Shown here: piece after piece, positions 43,770 to 52,547 of the stretch
Layout of the letters: each line of letters begins with the position of its first letter
Position numbering within the stretch: the stretch's first letter is position 1
Assembly: GCA_034667465.1 (NCBI GenBank)
Contig: JAXDJV010000008.1
Coordinates: 62,001 to 126,000, forward strand
DNA: 64,000 bases
Direction of reading: 5' to 3'
Origin: JAOBAU01 sp034667465
GTDB lineage: Bacteria > Acidobacteriota > Thermoanaerobaculia > Gp7-AA8
Made by a program: the position numbers and the translations under genes
Notes under the pieces: model-generated
The model's input: only the letters and a program-made list of their open reading frames with translations
Told to the model about the DNA's origin: nothing
Database searches by the model: none

Positions 43770-46700
43770 ATGTGGCGTCACTCTCCCCGGTTCCTTTGCA
43801 TCGCGCTGCTGCTTATCGCGCGTCCGCTCCTCGCCACTGACTCCGAGGGCGGCTATGCCAATCGAACGAGCGTCGCGGCGGGCGACGTCATCGAGTTTCG
43901 TATCGCGACGGCGACGAGCCCGTTCAACGTGCAGCTCGTCAACCTGGCTCATCCGACACAAATCCTGACGACCATCAATGGACTCACGTCGACGCCGAGC
44001 GATTGCACCGGCATGTGGGAGAGCGGCTGCGGCTGGCCGCTCACGACTCAGTTCACGGTTCCCGCTTCGTGGCCGAGCGGCTACTACGCGGCGAAGTTCC
44101 CGACCTCCAACGGCACGCGCAACATCATCTTCATCGTCCGCGCGGCGAGTCCCGGAACGACTTCGCCGATCGTCGTCATTTCGCCGACGAACACGTACAC
44201 CGCCTACAACCAGTTCAGCGGCAAGAGCGTTTACGACACGCTCTCGACGAACAATCAGCGGGCGCACATCGTCTCGTTCAATCGGCCTTACGCCGACACG
44301 AACGGCCTGGGCCGTTATCCCGCGTGGGAACAACAGTTCGTCGACTGGATGACGAGCGAGAATCGCCCGTTCGAAGTCGTCGCCGATGACGATCTCGAAG
44401 ATCCTTCGCTCCTCGGCAACTACAAGCTCGCCGTCATCGTCGGCCACTCCGAATACTGGACGCGCAACGGGCGCCGCAACCTCGAGAACTTCAGCGCCGC
44501 GGGCGGACACGTCGCCATCTTCGGCGGCAACACGATCTGGTGGCAGGCGCGGCTCGATCTCACCACGCGTCAGTTCACCTGCTACAAAGACGCGTCACTC
44601 GATCCCGAGAACGGCGTCCACAACAATCTCGTCACCGTCAACTGGTACAACGCGCCGGTCTTCAATCCGGAGAACGGCATCACCGGCGAATCGTTTCGCA
44701 ACGCCGGTTACGTGAACCGCGCGCCGAACGGCTACGACCCGCTGCCGGTCGCGCAGCGCGTGCCGTACACCGTCGTCGATCCGAACAGCTGGGTGTTCGC
44801 AGGAACCGGCGTGACGAAAGGCCAGCAGATCGCGCAGGCCACCGGCGGCATCGAAGTGGACGGCGTGATCTTCAACAGCGACGCCGCCGGCAACCTGACG
44901 CCCGACGGTTCCGACGGCACGCCGCTGAACTTCAACATCCTCGCGACGATCCCGGCCGAAGGCGGTTACGGCACGATCGGTCTCTACACGAACGCGGGCG
45001 GCGGCGCGGTCTTCAACGCCGGCACGCGCGACTGGTCGCATGGCCTCGCCGGCGACGTGGTCGTCGCGCAGATGACGCGCAACGTGCTCGATCGACTCGC
45101 CACCGGACAACCATTTCCGTATCAGCCGCGCAACGCCGTCAATCGGACGTCCGACAACTTCAACGTCGCCAGTCCGTGGCCCGGCGTGCTGCCGGGATGG
45201 AGCGGCGATCTGCTCCAGGCATCGCTCACTTCCGGCTGCGCGCACGAAGGCGGTTTCGGACTCCGGCTCACCGGCGCGCAATGGACGCAGCTCGTCCGCA
45301 ACATCGCGCCCGACAACGCCGGACTGGCGGTCGCGGCCGTCAACTTCTACGTCAATACCGATCAGCTGACGTCGACTGCCAACTGGCCGATTCCGCTCGT
45401 CAAGTTGTCGAAGCGGACCAACGGCAGCGACGTCGCGGTCGTCGTCGCCGAGCTGCAGATCCGCGCCGAAGGAAAGTCGCTGCGCGTTTCGACGATGGAC
45501 AACTCGGGCGCGCGCAGCGCGAGCTCGAACTGGATCGTGTTGCCGTCCGGCTGGCTGCCGGTGCGGATGTCGTGGCGCTCACCGGGAAGCGTCGAGCTCC
45601 AGGCCGGATCGCAAATCGTGCAGACGACGAATCCGCAATCGGGACAAACTGTCAACGAAGTCTTCATGGAGTTCGTCGGCAGCGACTTCGAAGCGCAGGG
45701 CTCCGTCTGCATCGACGAGTTGTCGATGCGCGATCCGACGACACACACGACGCTCACCTCTTCGCCGAATCCGTCGACGTCCGGCGGCAGCGTGACGTTC
45801 ACCGCGACCGTCTCCCCTGCCGCCGCCACCGGCACGATCACACTGCGCGAAGGCAACACGACCATCGCCACCGGAGCGCTGACGAACGGCATCGCGATCA
45901 TCAACGTCCAGGTGCTCGCGCCGGGCACGCATCCGATCACCGCCGCTTACTCCGGCGACGCGCTCTTCGAATCGAGCTCGTCGAACGTCGTCGTGCAGCG
46001 CGTCGTCTCGTCCACCGTTCGCTCCGATCTGAACGACGACGGCCGCTCCGACATCGTCCTGCAAAACAGCGGCAGCTCGGCCGTCGCCGCGTGGCTGATG
46101 AACGACAACACGATCGTCGAGGGAAAGATCGTCTCGACTCCCGGCGCCGACTGGCAGATCGTCGCGACCGGCGACACCGACGGCGACGCGAAGGACGACA
46201 TCATCGTCCGCAACGGAACCACCGGCGCGATCGCGGTCTGGCGGATGAACGGCACGGCGATGATGTCGAACACGACCATCGCCGTCGCGAAGACGACGTG
46301 GCGCGTCGTCGGCACGCGCGACTTCAATCACGACGGCCGCGACGATCTCGTGCTGCAGGATTCGTCGACCGGCTCCGTCGCGCTCTGGCAACTCGATGGC
46401 GCGACTCTCATCGCCGGCTCCGTCCTCGGCAATCCCGGCACTTCAGTCCGCGCGATCGGTCTCGGCAATCTCGGCGGCGACGCGATTGTCTTCCGGAGCG
46501 ACTCCGGCACCATCTCGCGCTGGATCGTGAACGGCACGGCCGTGACGTCGAATCAGACCATCAGCTCTCCAACGCCGGACTGGAACGTCGTCGCTGTCGG
46601 CGATTACAACGGCGACGGCAGTGACGACCTCGCGTTGCAGAATCTCAACTCGCGCGCCGTCGCCGTCTGGCTGCTCGCGCCGAACGGCTTCGCGATCACG

Positions 46701-46898
46701 CAGGGCGCCATCGTCTCGACGCCGGTGCCCGACTGGCGCGTCGTCGGCGGCGGCGATTACGACGGCAACGGCCGCTCCGATCTGCTGCTCTGGAACAGCG
46801 CCACGAACGCCATCGCGCAGTGGCAGATGAACGGGACGACGATCGCGAAGGGATGGAACATCGCCACGCAGCCGGGCTGGCGTCCGCTCGGCAACTGA
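43770..46898 (+). CDS. Large secreted protein: N,N-dimethylformamidase-like domain, Ig-like domain and FG-GAP repeats
   Basis: A 1042-residue exported protein (signal peptide to about residue 22, RPLLA). Residues 23-480 resemble the catalytic beta-subunit fold of N,N-dimethylformamidase-like proteins (IVGHSEYWTRNGRRNLENFSAAGGHVAIFGGNT). A lectin-like jelly-roll domain (about 480-660), then an Ig-like Big_3 domain (SPNPSTSGGSVTFTATVSPAAATGTITLREG) follow. The last 300 residues are six FG-GAP/VCBS-type repeats with DLNDDGRSDI, DTDGDAKDDI, DFNHDGRDDL and DYNGDGSDDL calcium loops. It probably acts at the cell surface or outside it. No substrate is suggested. Confidence 0.78.
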   Translation: MWRHSPRFLCIALLLIARPLLATDSEGGYANRTSVAAGDVIEFRIATATSPFNVQLVNLAHPTQILTTINGLTSTPSDCTGMWESGCGWPLTTQFTVPASWPSGYYAAKFPTSNGTRNIIFIVRAASPGTTSPIVVISPTNTYTAYNQFSGKSVYDTLSTNNQRAHIVSFNRPYADTNGLGRYPAWEQQFVDWMTSENRPFEVVADDDLEDPSLLGNYKLAVIVGHSEYWTRNGRRNLENFSAAGGHVAIFGGNTIWWQARLDLTTRQFTCYKDASLDPENGVHNNLVTVNWYNAPVFNPENGITGESFRNAGYVNRAPNGYDPLPVAQRVPYTVVDPNSWVFAGTGVTKGQQIAQATGGIEVDGVIFNSDAAGNLTPDGSDGTPLNFNILATIPAEGGYGTIGLYTNAGGGAVFNAGTRDWSHGLAGDVVVAQMTRNVLDRLATGQPFPYQPRNAVNRTSDNFNVASPWPGVLPGWSGDLLQASLTSGCAHEGGFGLRLTGAQWTQLVRNIAPDNAGLAVAAVNFYVNTDQLTSTANWPIPLVKLSKRTNGSDVAVVVAELQIRAEGKSLRVSTMDNSGARSASSNWIVLPSGWLPVRMSWRSPGSVELQAGSQIVQTTNPQSGQTVNEVFMEFVGSDFEAQGSVCIDELSMRDPTTHTTLTSSPNPSTSGGSVTFTATVSPAAATGTITLREGNTTIATGALTNGIAIINVQVLAPGTHPITAAYSGDALFESSSSNVVVQRVVSSTVRSDLNDDGRSDIVLQNSGSSAVAAWLMNDNTIVEGKIVSTPGADWQIVATGDTDGDAKDDIIVRNGTTGAIAVWRMNGTAMMSNTTIAVAKTTWRVVGTRDFNHDGRDDLVLQDSSTGSVALWQLDGATLIAGSVLGNPGTSVRAIGLGNLGGDAIVFRSDSGTISRWIVNGTAVTSNQTISSPTPDWNVVAVGDYNGDGSDDLALQNLNSRAVAVWLLAPNGFAITQGAIVSTPVPDWRVVGGGDYDGNGRSDLLLWNSATNAIAQWQMNGTTIAKGWNIATQPGWRPLGN

Positions 46899-46930
46899 CT
46901 ATCATTCGTACGGGACAACGAATGATAGTC
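46897..46930. promoter_or_regulatory. Perfect 13-bp inverted repeat covering a stop codon and the next start codon
   Basis: GACTATCATTCGT (46897-46909) and its exact complement ACGAATGATAGTC (46918-46930) flank an 8-nt loop. The left arm contains the last two bases of the upstream stop and the right arm contains the ATG of the downstream gene. As RNA it would hide the start codon in a hairpin; as DNA it would make a good operator. Confidence 0.6.
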
Positions 46931-47659
46931 GAGCGCACTGCCGATGCGGTGTTCACCGCGCAGTTCGAAAGCGAAGAAGAGCTTCGCGAAGAGCATCGTC
47001 TCAATCTCGCGCATGGCGCGCTGCGCCTCGCGACGAGCGAGAACGTTCCGCTTCACACCACGCTGCTCGTAACGCTTCGCGGTCCGCAGGGTGGCGAAGC
47101 GCACGTCCGCGCCACGGCGGTGGCGAAGCTCCCCGACGGAATCGCGCTCGCCATCGATGGAAATCCCGACGAGATGCTGCAGCGGCTGTTGCCGGCCGCG
47201 GAAGAAAGCGACAGCGACAGCGACAACGACAGTGACAATGACAATGACAATGAGAAAAAGCAAAACACGTGGGATCGCATCCGCTCGCTCCCGCAGATGC
47301 AGAAGCTCCTCCTGGCCGTGAAAGCGGAGCGTTCGGAACGCGCGCTGCTGCTGCAGGACAACGATCCGCGCGTGCTGTTGTCGCTGCTTCGCAATCCGCG
47401 GCTTACCGTCGACGAAGTCGCGCGCATGGCGAAGTCGTCGTTTCTCAACTTCCAGATTGCCGACGTGATCATGAAGGCGTCGCAGTGGTCGTCGAATCTC
47501 GATGTGCGGCTGGCGCTGATCCACAATCCGAAAACTCCACAGGCCCTCGCGCTGCGCATTCTTCCGACGCTTCCGGAGACCGACGTCCGATCGATCGCGC
47601 GCGCCGGCACGAACATGGCGCTGAAACAGGCGGCGTTGCGGCGACTGCAGGGAAAGTGA
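46922..47659 (+). CDS. Possible PilZ-like N-terminal domain with HEAT-like C-terminal repeats
   Basis: A 245-residue cytoplasmic protein. Residues 1-90 are beta-rich like a PilZ domain (ENVPLHTTLLVTLRGPQGGEAHVRATAVAKL), although the c-di-GMP-binding RxxxR and DxSxxG motifs are not obvious. Residues 97-113 are a Asp/Ser/Asn tract (DSDSDNDSDNDNDNE) encoded by a hexamer microsatellite. Residues 115-245 contain repeated helical units (VLLSLLRNPRLTVDEVARMA, LALIHNPKTPQALALRILPTLP) like HEAT/LRV repeats. The ATG lies within a perfect inverted repeat. Role unknown, possibly a c-di-GMP-linked adapter. Confidence 0.6.
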   Translation: MIVERTADAVFTAQFESEEELREEHRLNLAHGALRLATSENVPLHTTLLVTLRGPQGGEAHVRATAVAKLPDGIALAIDGNPDEMLQRLLPAAEESDSDSDNDSDNDNDNEKKQNTWDRIRSLPQMQKLLLAVKAERSERALLLQDNDPRVLLSLLRNPRLTVDEVARMAKSSFLNFQIADVIMKASQWSSNLDVRLALIHNPKTPQALALRILPTLPETDVRSIARAGTNMALKQAALRRLQGK

Positions 47660-47693
47660 TCGTTGCGTGAGGATTTGCGGCGCGGCCGCGCTC

Positions 47694-47699
47694 TACAAT
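47694..47699 (+). promoter_or_regulatory. TACAAT box, putative leaderless promoter
   Basis: TACAAT ends 7 nt before the ATG at 47707 with no Shine-Dalgarno between, suggesting a transcript starting at or near the first codon. Confidence 0.45.
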
Positions 47700-47706
47700 C
47701 CATCGC

Positions 47707-48939
47707 ATGCGTCGCACCGTCGTCCTTCTTTCACTCCTCATCGCGACTCCGCTCGCCGCGCAGTCACCGTTTCGGCTGAGCGGCGTGCTGAGCGGACGCT
47801 CGGTCTACGCGACCGGACAACCGTCATGGCTGAACGGCGGCTTCGGACGATTCGACGTCGGCGCGTCAGCGGCAGGTGAAAGTCACAGCGATCTCCTCGC
47901 GTCGCTGCAACTCGGCGCCGACTGGACGCCGGCGCAGTGGTTTGATCTGCACGTCTCCGGCGTCGCGCGGCGTGAGGCCGACGGCGCAGGCGGAAAGCGC
48001 GCGGGACTCGTCGAAGCGTACGCCGACTTTCGCGCCGGTGAAGTGCAGCTCCGCGCCGGCGAGTTCTTCCTCCCCACTTCGCGCGAGAACAAAGACGAGC
48101 TCTGGACGTCGCCGTACACGATGACGCTCTCCGCATGGAACAGCTGGATCGCGCAGGAAGTGCGGCCGATCGGCGTCGATCTCGAATGGAAGCACCTCGG
48201 CTCGAACAGCGTCACGACGCTCGCCGGCACCGCGTTCAAAGGGAACGACTCGATGGGCTCACTCATCGCGTGGCGCGGCTGGACGCTCGGCAATCGACTC
48301 AGCGTCCACAACGAAGTGCTGCCGCTGCCGCCGCTTTTCTCGCTGCGCGATCCGCGGATGTTCGGCGCCAATCAGCGCTCCGATGGAACGCTGCCGATCG
48401 GCAGCGATCTCGATGGACGCATCGGCTGGTCGGCGCGATTCCGCGTCACGTTACCGGAGCGCGGGATGCTGCAGTTCGCGCGCGTCGACAATCGCGGCGA
48501 TCGTCGTCTGCATCGCGGCGAGTATTCGTGGGCGACCACGTTCAACGTCATCAGCGGTGAGCTCGGAAATCGCGACGCGACGATGCTCGCCGCCGAATAC
48601 GGATTCGGAAAGACCGGCATGGGCTTCGTCCCCGACGCGCGCGTGCAGATGAACTTCAACTCCGGCTACGTTCTGCTGTCGCGCAAAGTGAGCCGCATGC
48701 GTTACTCGGCGCGCTTCGACACGTTCGCAACCGAAGACCGCGACCACAGCGTCGCCGAGACGAACACGGAACACGGTCGCTCGTGGACGTTCGCCGCGTT
48801 CTACGAACCGAACGAACATCTGCGCAGCGGTCTCGAACTGGTGAACGTCACCGGCGGCCGCCGCGCCGCCGAAGAATCGGGCGCCGACCCGAACACCGAC
48901 GCGCGCACGCTCACCGCGGAAATCCGCTATCGCTTTTAG
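47707..48939 (+). CDS. Outer-membrane beta-barrel protein
   Basis: A 410-residue exported protein: signal peptide MRRTVVLLSLLIATPLAAQ, then alternating aromatic/hydrophilic strands (LGADWTPAQWFDLHVSGVARR, GVDLEWKHLG, SWATTFNVISGELG) and the terminal ...RYRF consensus of outer-membrane barrels. I do not recognise a named porin family. A TACAAT box lies 7 nt before the ATG. The gene may be transcribed separately from the PilZ-like gene upstream. Confidence 0.75.
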   Translation: MRRTVVLLSLLIATPLAAQSPFRLSGVLSGRSVYATGQPSWLNGGFGRFDVGASAAGESHSDLLASLQLGADWTPAQWFDLHVSGVARREADGAGGKRAGLVEAYADFRAGEVQLRAGEFFLPTSRENKDELWTSPYTMTLSAWNSWIAQEVRPIGVDLEWKHLGSNSVTTLAGTAFKGNDSMGSLIAWRGWTLGNRLSVHNEVLPLPPLFSLRDPRMFGANQRSDGTLPIGSDLDGRIGWSARFRVTLPERGMLQFARVDNRGDRRLHRGEYSWATTFNVISGELGNRDATMLAAEYGFGKTGMGFVPDARVQMNFNSGYVLLSRKVSRMRYSARFDTFATEDRDHSVAETNTEHGRSWTFAAFYEPNEHLRSGLELVNVTGGRRAAEESGADPNTDARTLTAEIRYRF

Positions 48940-49008
48940 CGGTTCAGTTGAACCACAGCCCCCTTGCCGCCATAATCGCGGCCGCAGCACGGTCCCCGAA
49001 AGCCCACG

Positions 49009-49947
49009 ATGTCTGTCACCGGAATCATCACGTTCACCGCGATGCTCATCCTCACTCCCACCCGCGCTCATGCGCAGATGTTGAAGTACCCGCGCATCGA
49101 AGCAGCGGTGAGGCATGATCGCGTCCTCATCGTCGCGCCGCATATCGACGATGAAGTGATCGCCGCCGGCGGTTACGCCGCTGACGCCATCGCGAGCGGC
49201 GCCGAGGTCTATGTCGTCTTTCTGACGGCCGGAGATTGCAATCGCTTTTCCGCGCGACTGATGCACAAGACGCTGGAGCCGTCGCCGACGAACTATCTTC
49301 AGGTCGGCCGCGCGCGTATCACCGAGGCGAAGGCGGCGATGAAAATCCTCGGCGTGGCCGAAGATCACTTCTTCGTCCTCGGCTATCCCGATCGCGGACT
49401 GCGTCCGATGCTCGACAACCGCACGGCCATCGTTCGCTCGCGCGGCACCGCCGAGCGCTCGGTTCCTTATGACGACGCGATGTCGCCAGGCGCGATGTAC
49501 AACTACGAAAGCCTGATGCGCGACATGTCGAACGTCGTCGCGCTGACGAATCCGACGACCGTCATCGCGCCGGTACCGTTCGATCAGCATCCCGATCACA
49601 GCGCCGCCGCGGCGATCACCGACATCGCGCTCAGCCGCACCGGCCTCACGCCTAAGCGACTCGGCTATCTCATCCACATGGGCCGCATCCCGACTTCGTG
49701 GGTCAACAAACCAGGCGGCACGCTGCTCCCGCCGTCGCGCATGAAGTCGTATTCGTGGGGGACGTACGCGCTCTCCGACCGCGTCGTGCAGGTCAAGCAC
49801 AACGTGCTGATGACCTACAAGAGCCAGCGCCCGTACGTCTTTCTGCTGCGCAACAAGTTCGTCCGCCGCAACGAGCTCTTCTTCGTCTACCCGCCGGTCG
49901 CCGCGCATGTCGCCGCGACACCGCCGCGGATCTCGATCGCGCGGTAA
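49009..49947 (+). CDS. LmbE/PIG-L-family deacetylase (exported)
   Basis: A 312-residue enzyme with an N-terminal signal (to about RAHAQ, residue 23). Zinc and catalytic motifs are APHIDDEVIAAG (APHxDDE), FLTAGDCN and DQHPDHSAAA (HPDH). Family members remove acetyl groups from N-acetyl sugars. Export suggests an envelope or extracellular glycan substrate. Upstream is a small palindrome ggttcagttgaacc (48941-48954). Confidence 0.85.
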   Translation: MSVTGIITFTAMLILTPTRAHAQMLKYPRIEAAVRHDRVLIVAPHIDDEVIAAGGYAADAIASGAEVYVVFLTAGDCNRFSARLMHKTLEPSPTNYLQVGRARITEAKAAMKILGVAEDHFFVLGYPDRGLRPMLDNRTAIVRSRGTAERSVPYDDAMSPGAMYNYESLMRDMSNVVALTNPTTVIAPVPFDQHPDHSAAAAITDIALSRTGLTPKRLGYLIHMGRIPTSWVNKPGGTLLPPSRMKSYSWGTYALSDRVVQVKHNVLMTYKSQRPYVFLLRNKFVRRNELFFVYPPVAAHVAATPPRISIAR

Positions 49948-49948
49948 G

Positions 49949-50041
49949 GTCATCCTGAGCGAAGCGAAGGATCCGGGTGGTGGGACTCGCTGCCGTACCG
50001 CGCCCCGCCCGCCCGGATCCTTCGCTAACGCTCAGGATGAC
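49949..50041. repeat. Palindromic repeat family B, copy B6
   Basis: gtcatcctgagcgaagcgaaggatccgggtggtgg to cccggatccttcgctaacgctcaggatgac. It lies between the deacetylase stop and the D-aminoacylase-like gene. Confidence 0.9.
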
Positions 50042-50060
50042 GGCGTGACGTGAACCTTGC

Positions 50061-51716
50061 ATGACGACGAGCATGCGCATCCTGCCACTGCTCCTCGCAC
50101 TGACCTGCGCAACGCGGCAACCGGTCACTCCCACGCGAGCACCTGACTACGACATCCGCATCATCAACGGCGACGTCATCGATGGCAGCGGCGGAAAACG
50201 AATCCGCGCCGACGTCGGAATCCGCGGCGATGCCATCGCGAAGATCGGCGATCTCTCGCACGCCATCTCGCGCATCACCATCGACGCCGCGAATCAGGTC
50301 GTGACGCCAGGCTTCATCGATCTCCTCGGCCATTCGGAAGGCTCCGTGCTGATCGATCCGGCGCTCGAAGGAAAAGTGCGGCAGGGCGTGACGACCGAAG
50401 TGACCGGCGAAGGACATTCGCCCGGACCGCTGAGCGAAGCGATGGCCGCCGAAGCACAGCGAACGAGACTGCCCGGTTATCCCGACGTCACGTGGCGCAC
50501 GCTCGACGATTTCATGCGCGTCGTCGAGCAGCGGCACTCCGCGATCAACTTCGCCTTCTACATCGGCGCAGCGAATCCGCGCGAGATCGTCCTCGGCGAC
50601 GCCGATCGCGCGCCGACCGCCGCCGAGCTCGCGAAGATGGAAGCAATCGTCGACGAAGCGATGAAGAGCGGCGCGGTCGGACTGACGACGGCGCTCATCT
50701 ATCCGCCTGGCCGTTTCGCGACGACCGACGAGCTGATCGCGCTCGCGCGCGTTGCGGGAAAACATGGCGGCGGTTACTGGACGCATCTCCGCAGCGAGTC
50801 GGCGACGATGCCGGCCGCGCTCGACGAGGCCTTCCGCATCGGCCGCGAAGCGCACGTGCCGGTCAACATCTTTCACCTGAAAGCGGGCGGCTCGATGGGC
50901 GGGCGGATGGCGGAAGTCGTCGCGAAGATCGAGGAAGCGCGAAAGAGCGGCCTCGACGTCGCGTCGCAGATTTATCCGTACACCGCGACGTCGACCGACA
51001 TGACCTCGCTCGTGCCGGCGTGGGCGCTCGAGGGCGGCTATCTCAAGTTCGTCGCGCGCTTGAAAGATCCGGCGACGCGCGCTCGCGTGCTCGAAGCGCT
51101 GCGGACCGGCGACGGCTCCGGCATCCTCGTGCGCAACGTGCCGGGCGGGACGCCGGAGATGAAGCAGTTCGAACGAAAGAAGCTCGACGTCATCGCGAAG
51201 GCGATGAACACCACGTCGTCCGAAGCGGCGCTGCGTCTGTTCGAAGCGAGCCAGTCATCGCCGATCGCGATCTACTTCGGATTGCGTGAAGACGATCTGC
51301 AGCTGGCGATGAAGCAGCCGTGGGTCGCGGTCGGATCGGATTCCGGCGCGGTCGTCGGCGCAATGCGCGATTCCGGCGCACATCCACGCGCATACGGCAC
51401 CTTTCCCCGAATCCTCGGCCACTACGTTCGCGACGAAAAGCTCTTCACGCTCGAAGAAGCGGTGCGCAAAATGACGTCGTTCGCCGCATCACGCGCGGGA
51501 CTTCGCGATCGCGGGATGCTGCGCGAAGGGATGCGCGCCGACGTCGTCGTCTTCGATCCGAAAACGATTCGCGACGTCTCGACGTACGAGGATCCGCATC
51601 ACTTCTCGGAAGGAATCTCGAACGTCATCGTCAACGGCACGCCGGTGCTGCAGGATTCGAAGATGACCGGCGCGCTGCCGGGCCGGGTGCTGCGGCACGT
51701 CAGCCGAAAGCGATGA
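50061..51716 (+). CDS. Exported N-acyl-D-amino-acid deacylase-like amidohydrolase
   Basis: A 551-residue metal-dependent hydrolase fold with a lipoprotein-like leader (LLLALTC). Family features include IINGDVIDGSG, GVTTEVTGEGHSP (with Glu and His), HLRSES, FHLKAGG and the late GSDSGAVV Asp. The usual PGFIDxHTH is PGFIDLLGHSE here, so the first metal His is lost, as in a divergent subgroup. It may act on D-amino-acid-containing peptides or only bind them. The start could instead be ATG at 50073. Its 3' end overlaps a convergent gene by 17 bp. Confidence 0.8.
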   Translation: MTTSMRILPLLLALTCATRQPVTPTRAPDYDIRIINGDVIDGSGGKRIRADVGIRGDAIAKIGDLSHAISRITIDAANQVVTPGFIDLLGHSEGSVLIDPALEGKVRQGVTTEVTGEGHSPGPLSEAMAAEAQRTRLPGYPDVTWRTLDDFMRVVEQRHSAINFAFYIGAANPREIVLGDADRAPTAAELAKMEAIVDEAMKSGAVGLTTALIYPPGRFATTDELIALARVAGKHGGGYWTHLRSESATMPAALDEAFRIGREAHVPVNIFHLKAGGSMGGRMAEVVAKIEEARKSGLDVASQIYPYTATSTDMTSLVPAWALEGGYLKFVARLKDPATRARVLEALRTGDGSGILVRNVPGGTPEMKQFERKKLDVIAKAMNTTSSEAALRLFEASQSSPIAIYFGLREDDLQLAMKQPWVAVGSDSGAVVGAMRDSGAHPRAYGTFPRILGHYVRDEKLFTLEEAVRKMTSFAASRAGLRDRGMLREGMRADVVVFDPKTIRDVSTYEDPHHFSEGISNVIVNGTPVLQDSKMTGALPGRVLRHVSRKR

Positions 51717-52536
51717 GGCAGATCGCGCCAATGAACGGTCCGATCATCAGGATCATCCCGGCGATCCACGCGCCCGCAAATGCAAAGAGCGCGGAGAAGA
51801 AGCCGGTCCCGTAGTAGCGCTTCATCGCCTGCCAGAGATAGATGAAGAGCACGATGCTTGTCGTCACGCTGATCATCCTGTTGGCGATGCCGGGGCCGAG
51901 GCCGGTGAAGTAACGGATCGGCCAGAACGCAAGCGAGACGACGTACGAGAAGCTGAGGTAGTGCGCGGAGAAAACGAAATGCTCGGCGAGCTTTCGTTCC
52001 GAGCCGACCATCACGAGTGCGAGGACGATTCCGACCGCCACGATGTTGCCCAGCTGCAGCAGCGAGATCCAGTGCTGCCACCGTTCGTCGATCCGTTCCG
52101 CGACCTCGTCGCGCGTCATGTGCTTCTTCACCGCGACCTTGTCGAGCAGCATGTTGATCGCTTTTGCATCGTGCTTCGCCGCGGTTCGGACACTGAATAC
52201 CGCGAGCGGCTTGTAGGCCGTGTACGCGAGGAAGAAGAGCGCGAACAGGATGAGAAAAAGCCGCAGCGGCGCGATGTAACGCGACTTCCGTCCCGCGAAA
52301 TATTCGACCGTGAGCTGGCCCGGCCGCGTGATCAGCAGCCGCAGCGTCGTGAAGAGTTTCGAGTCGAGATGGACGAGCTCGTGCACCGCGTGCCCGACGA
52401 AATGCCCCATCGAGTAGTCGTGATGCGATGGCTGCTGCTCGCCGCAGCGCGGACAGTAGATCTCCGCGCCGGGCGCCGCGCAGTTGGTGCAGAGCGAGGA
52501 GTTAAGTTGATTTTCCAGATGTGACCCCCAACTCAA
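51700..52536 (-). CDS. DUF3667-type integral membrane protein with zinc-ribbon N-terminus
   Basis: A 278-residue membrane protein. The N-terminus has a CTNCAAPGAEIYCPRCGEQ zinc-ribbon pattern, typical of DUF3667. Several hydrophobic helices follow (LRLFLILFALFFLAYT, LQLGNIVAVGIVLALVMVG, ISVTTSIVLFIYLWQ, FAFAGAWIAGMILMIGPFIGAI). There is no ATG in the right place; TTG at 52536 is the nearest start, 12 nt after the stop of the transglutaminase gene. The function is unknown. Confidence 0.72.
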   Translation of the reverse strand: MSWGSHLENQLNSSLCTNCAAPGAEIYCPRCGEQQPSHHDYSMGHFVGHAVHELVHLDSKLFTTLRLLITRPGQLTVEYFAGRKSRYIAPLRLFLILFALFFLAYTAYKPLAVFSVRTAAKHDAKAINMLLDKVAVKKHMTRDEVAERIDERWQHWISLLQLGNIVAVGIVLALVMVGSERKLAEHFVFSAHYLSFSYVVSLAFWPIRYFTGLGPGIANRMISVTTSIVLFIYLWQAMKRYYGTGFFSALFAFAGAWIAGMILMIGPFIGAICLIAFG

Positions 52537-52547
52537 CGCCGCGAACG

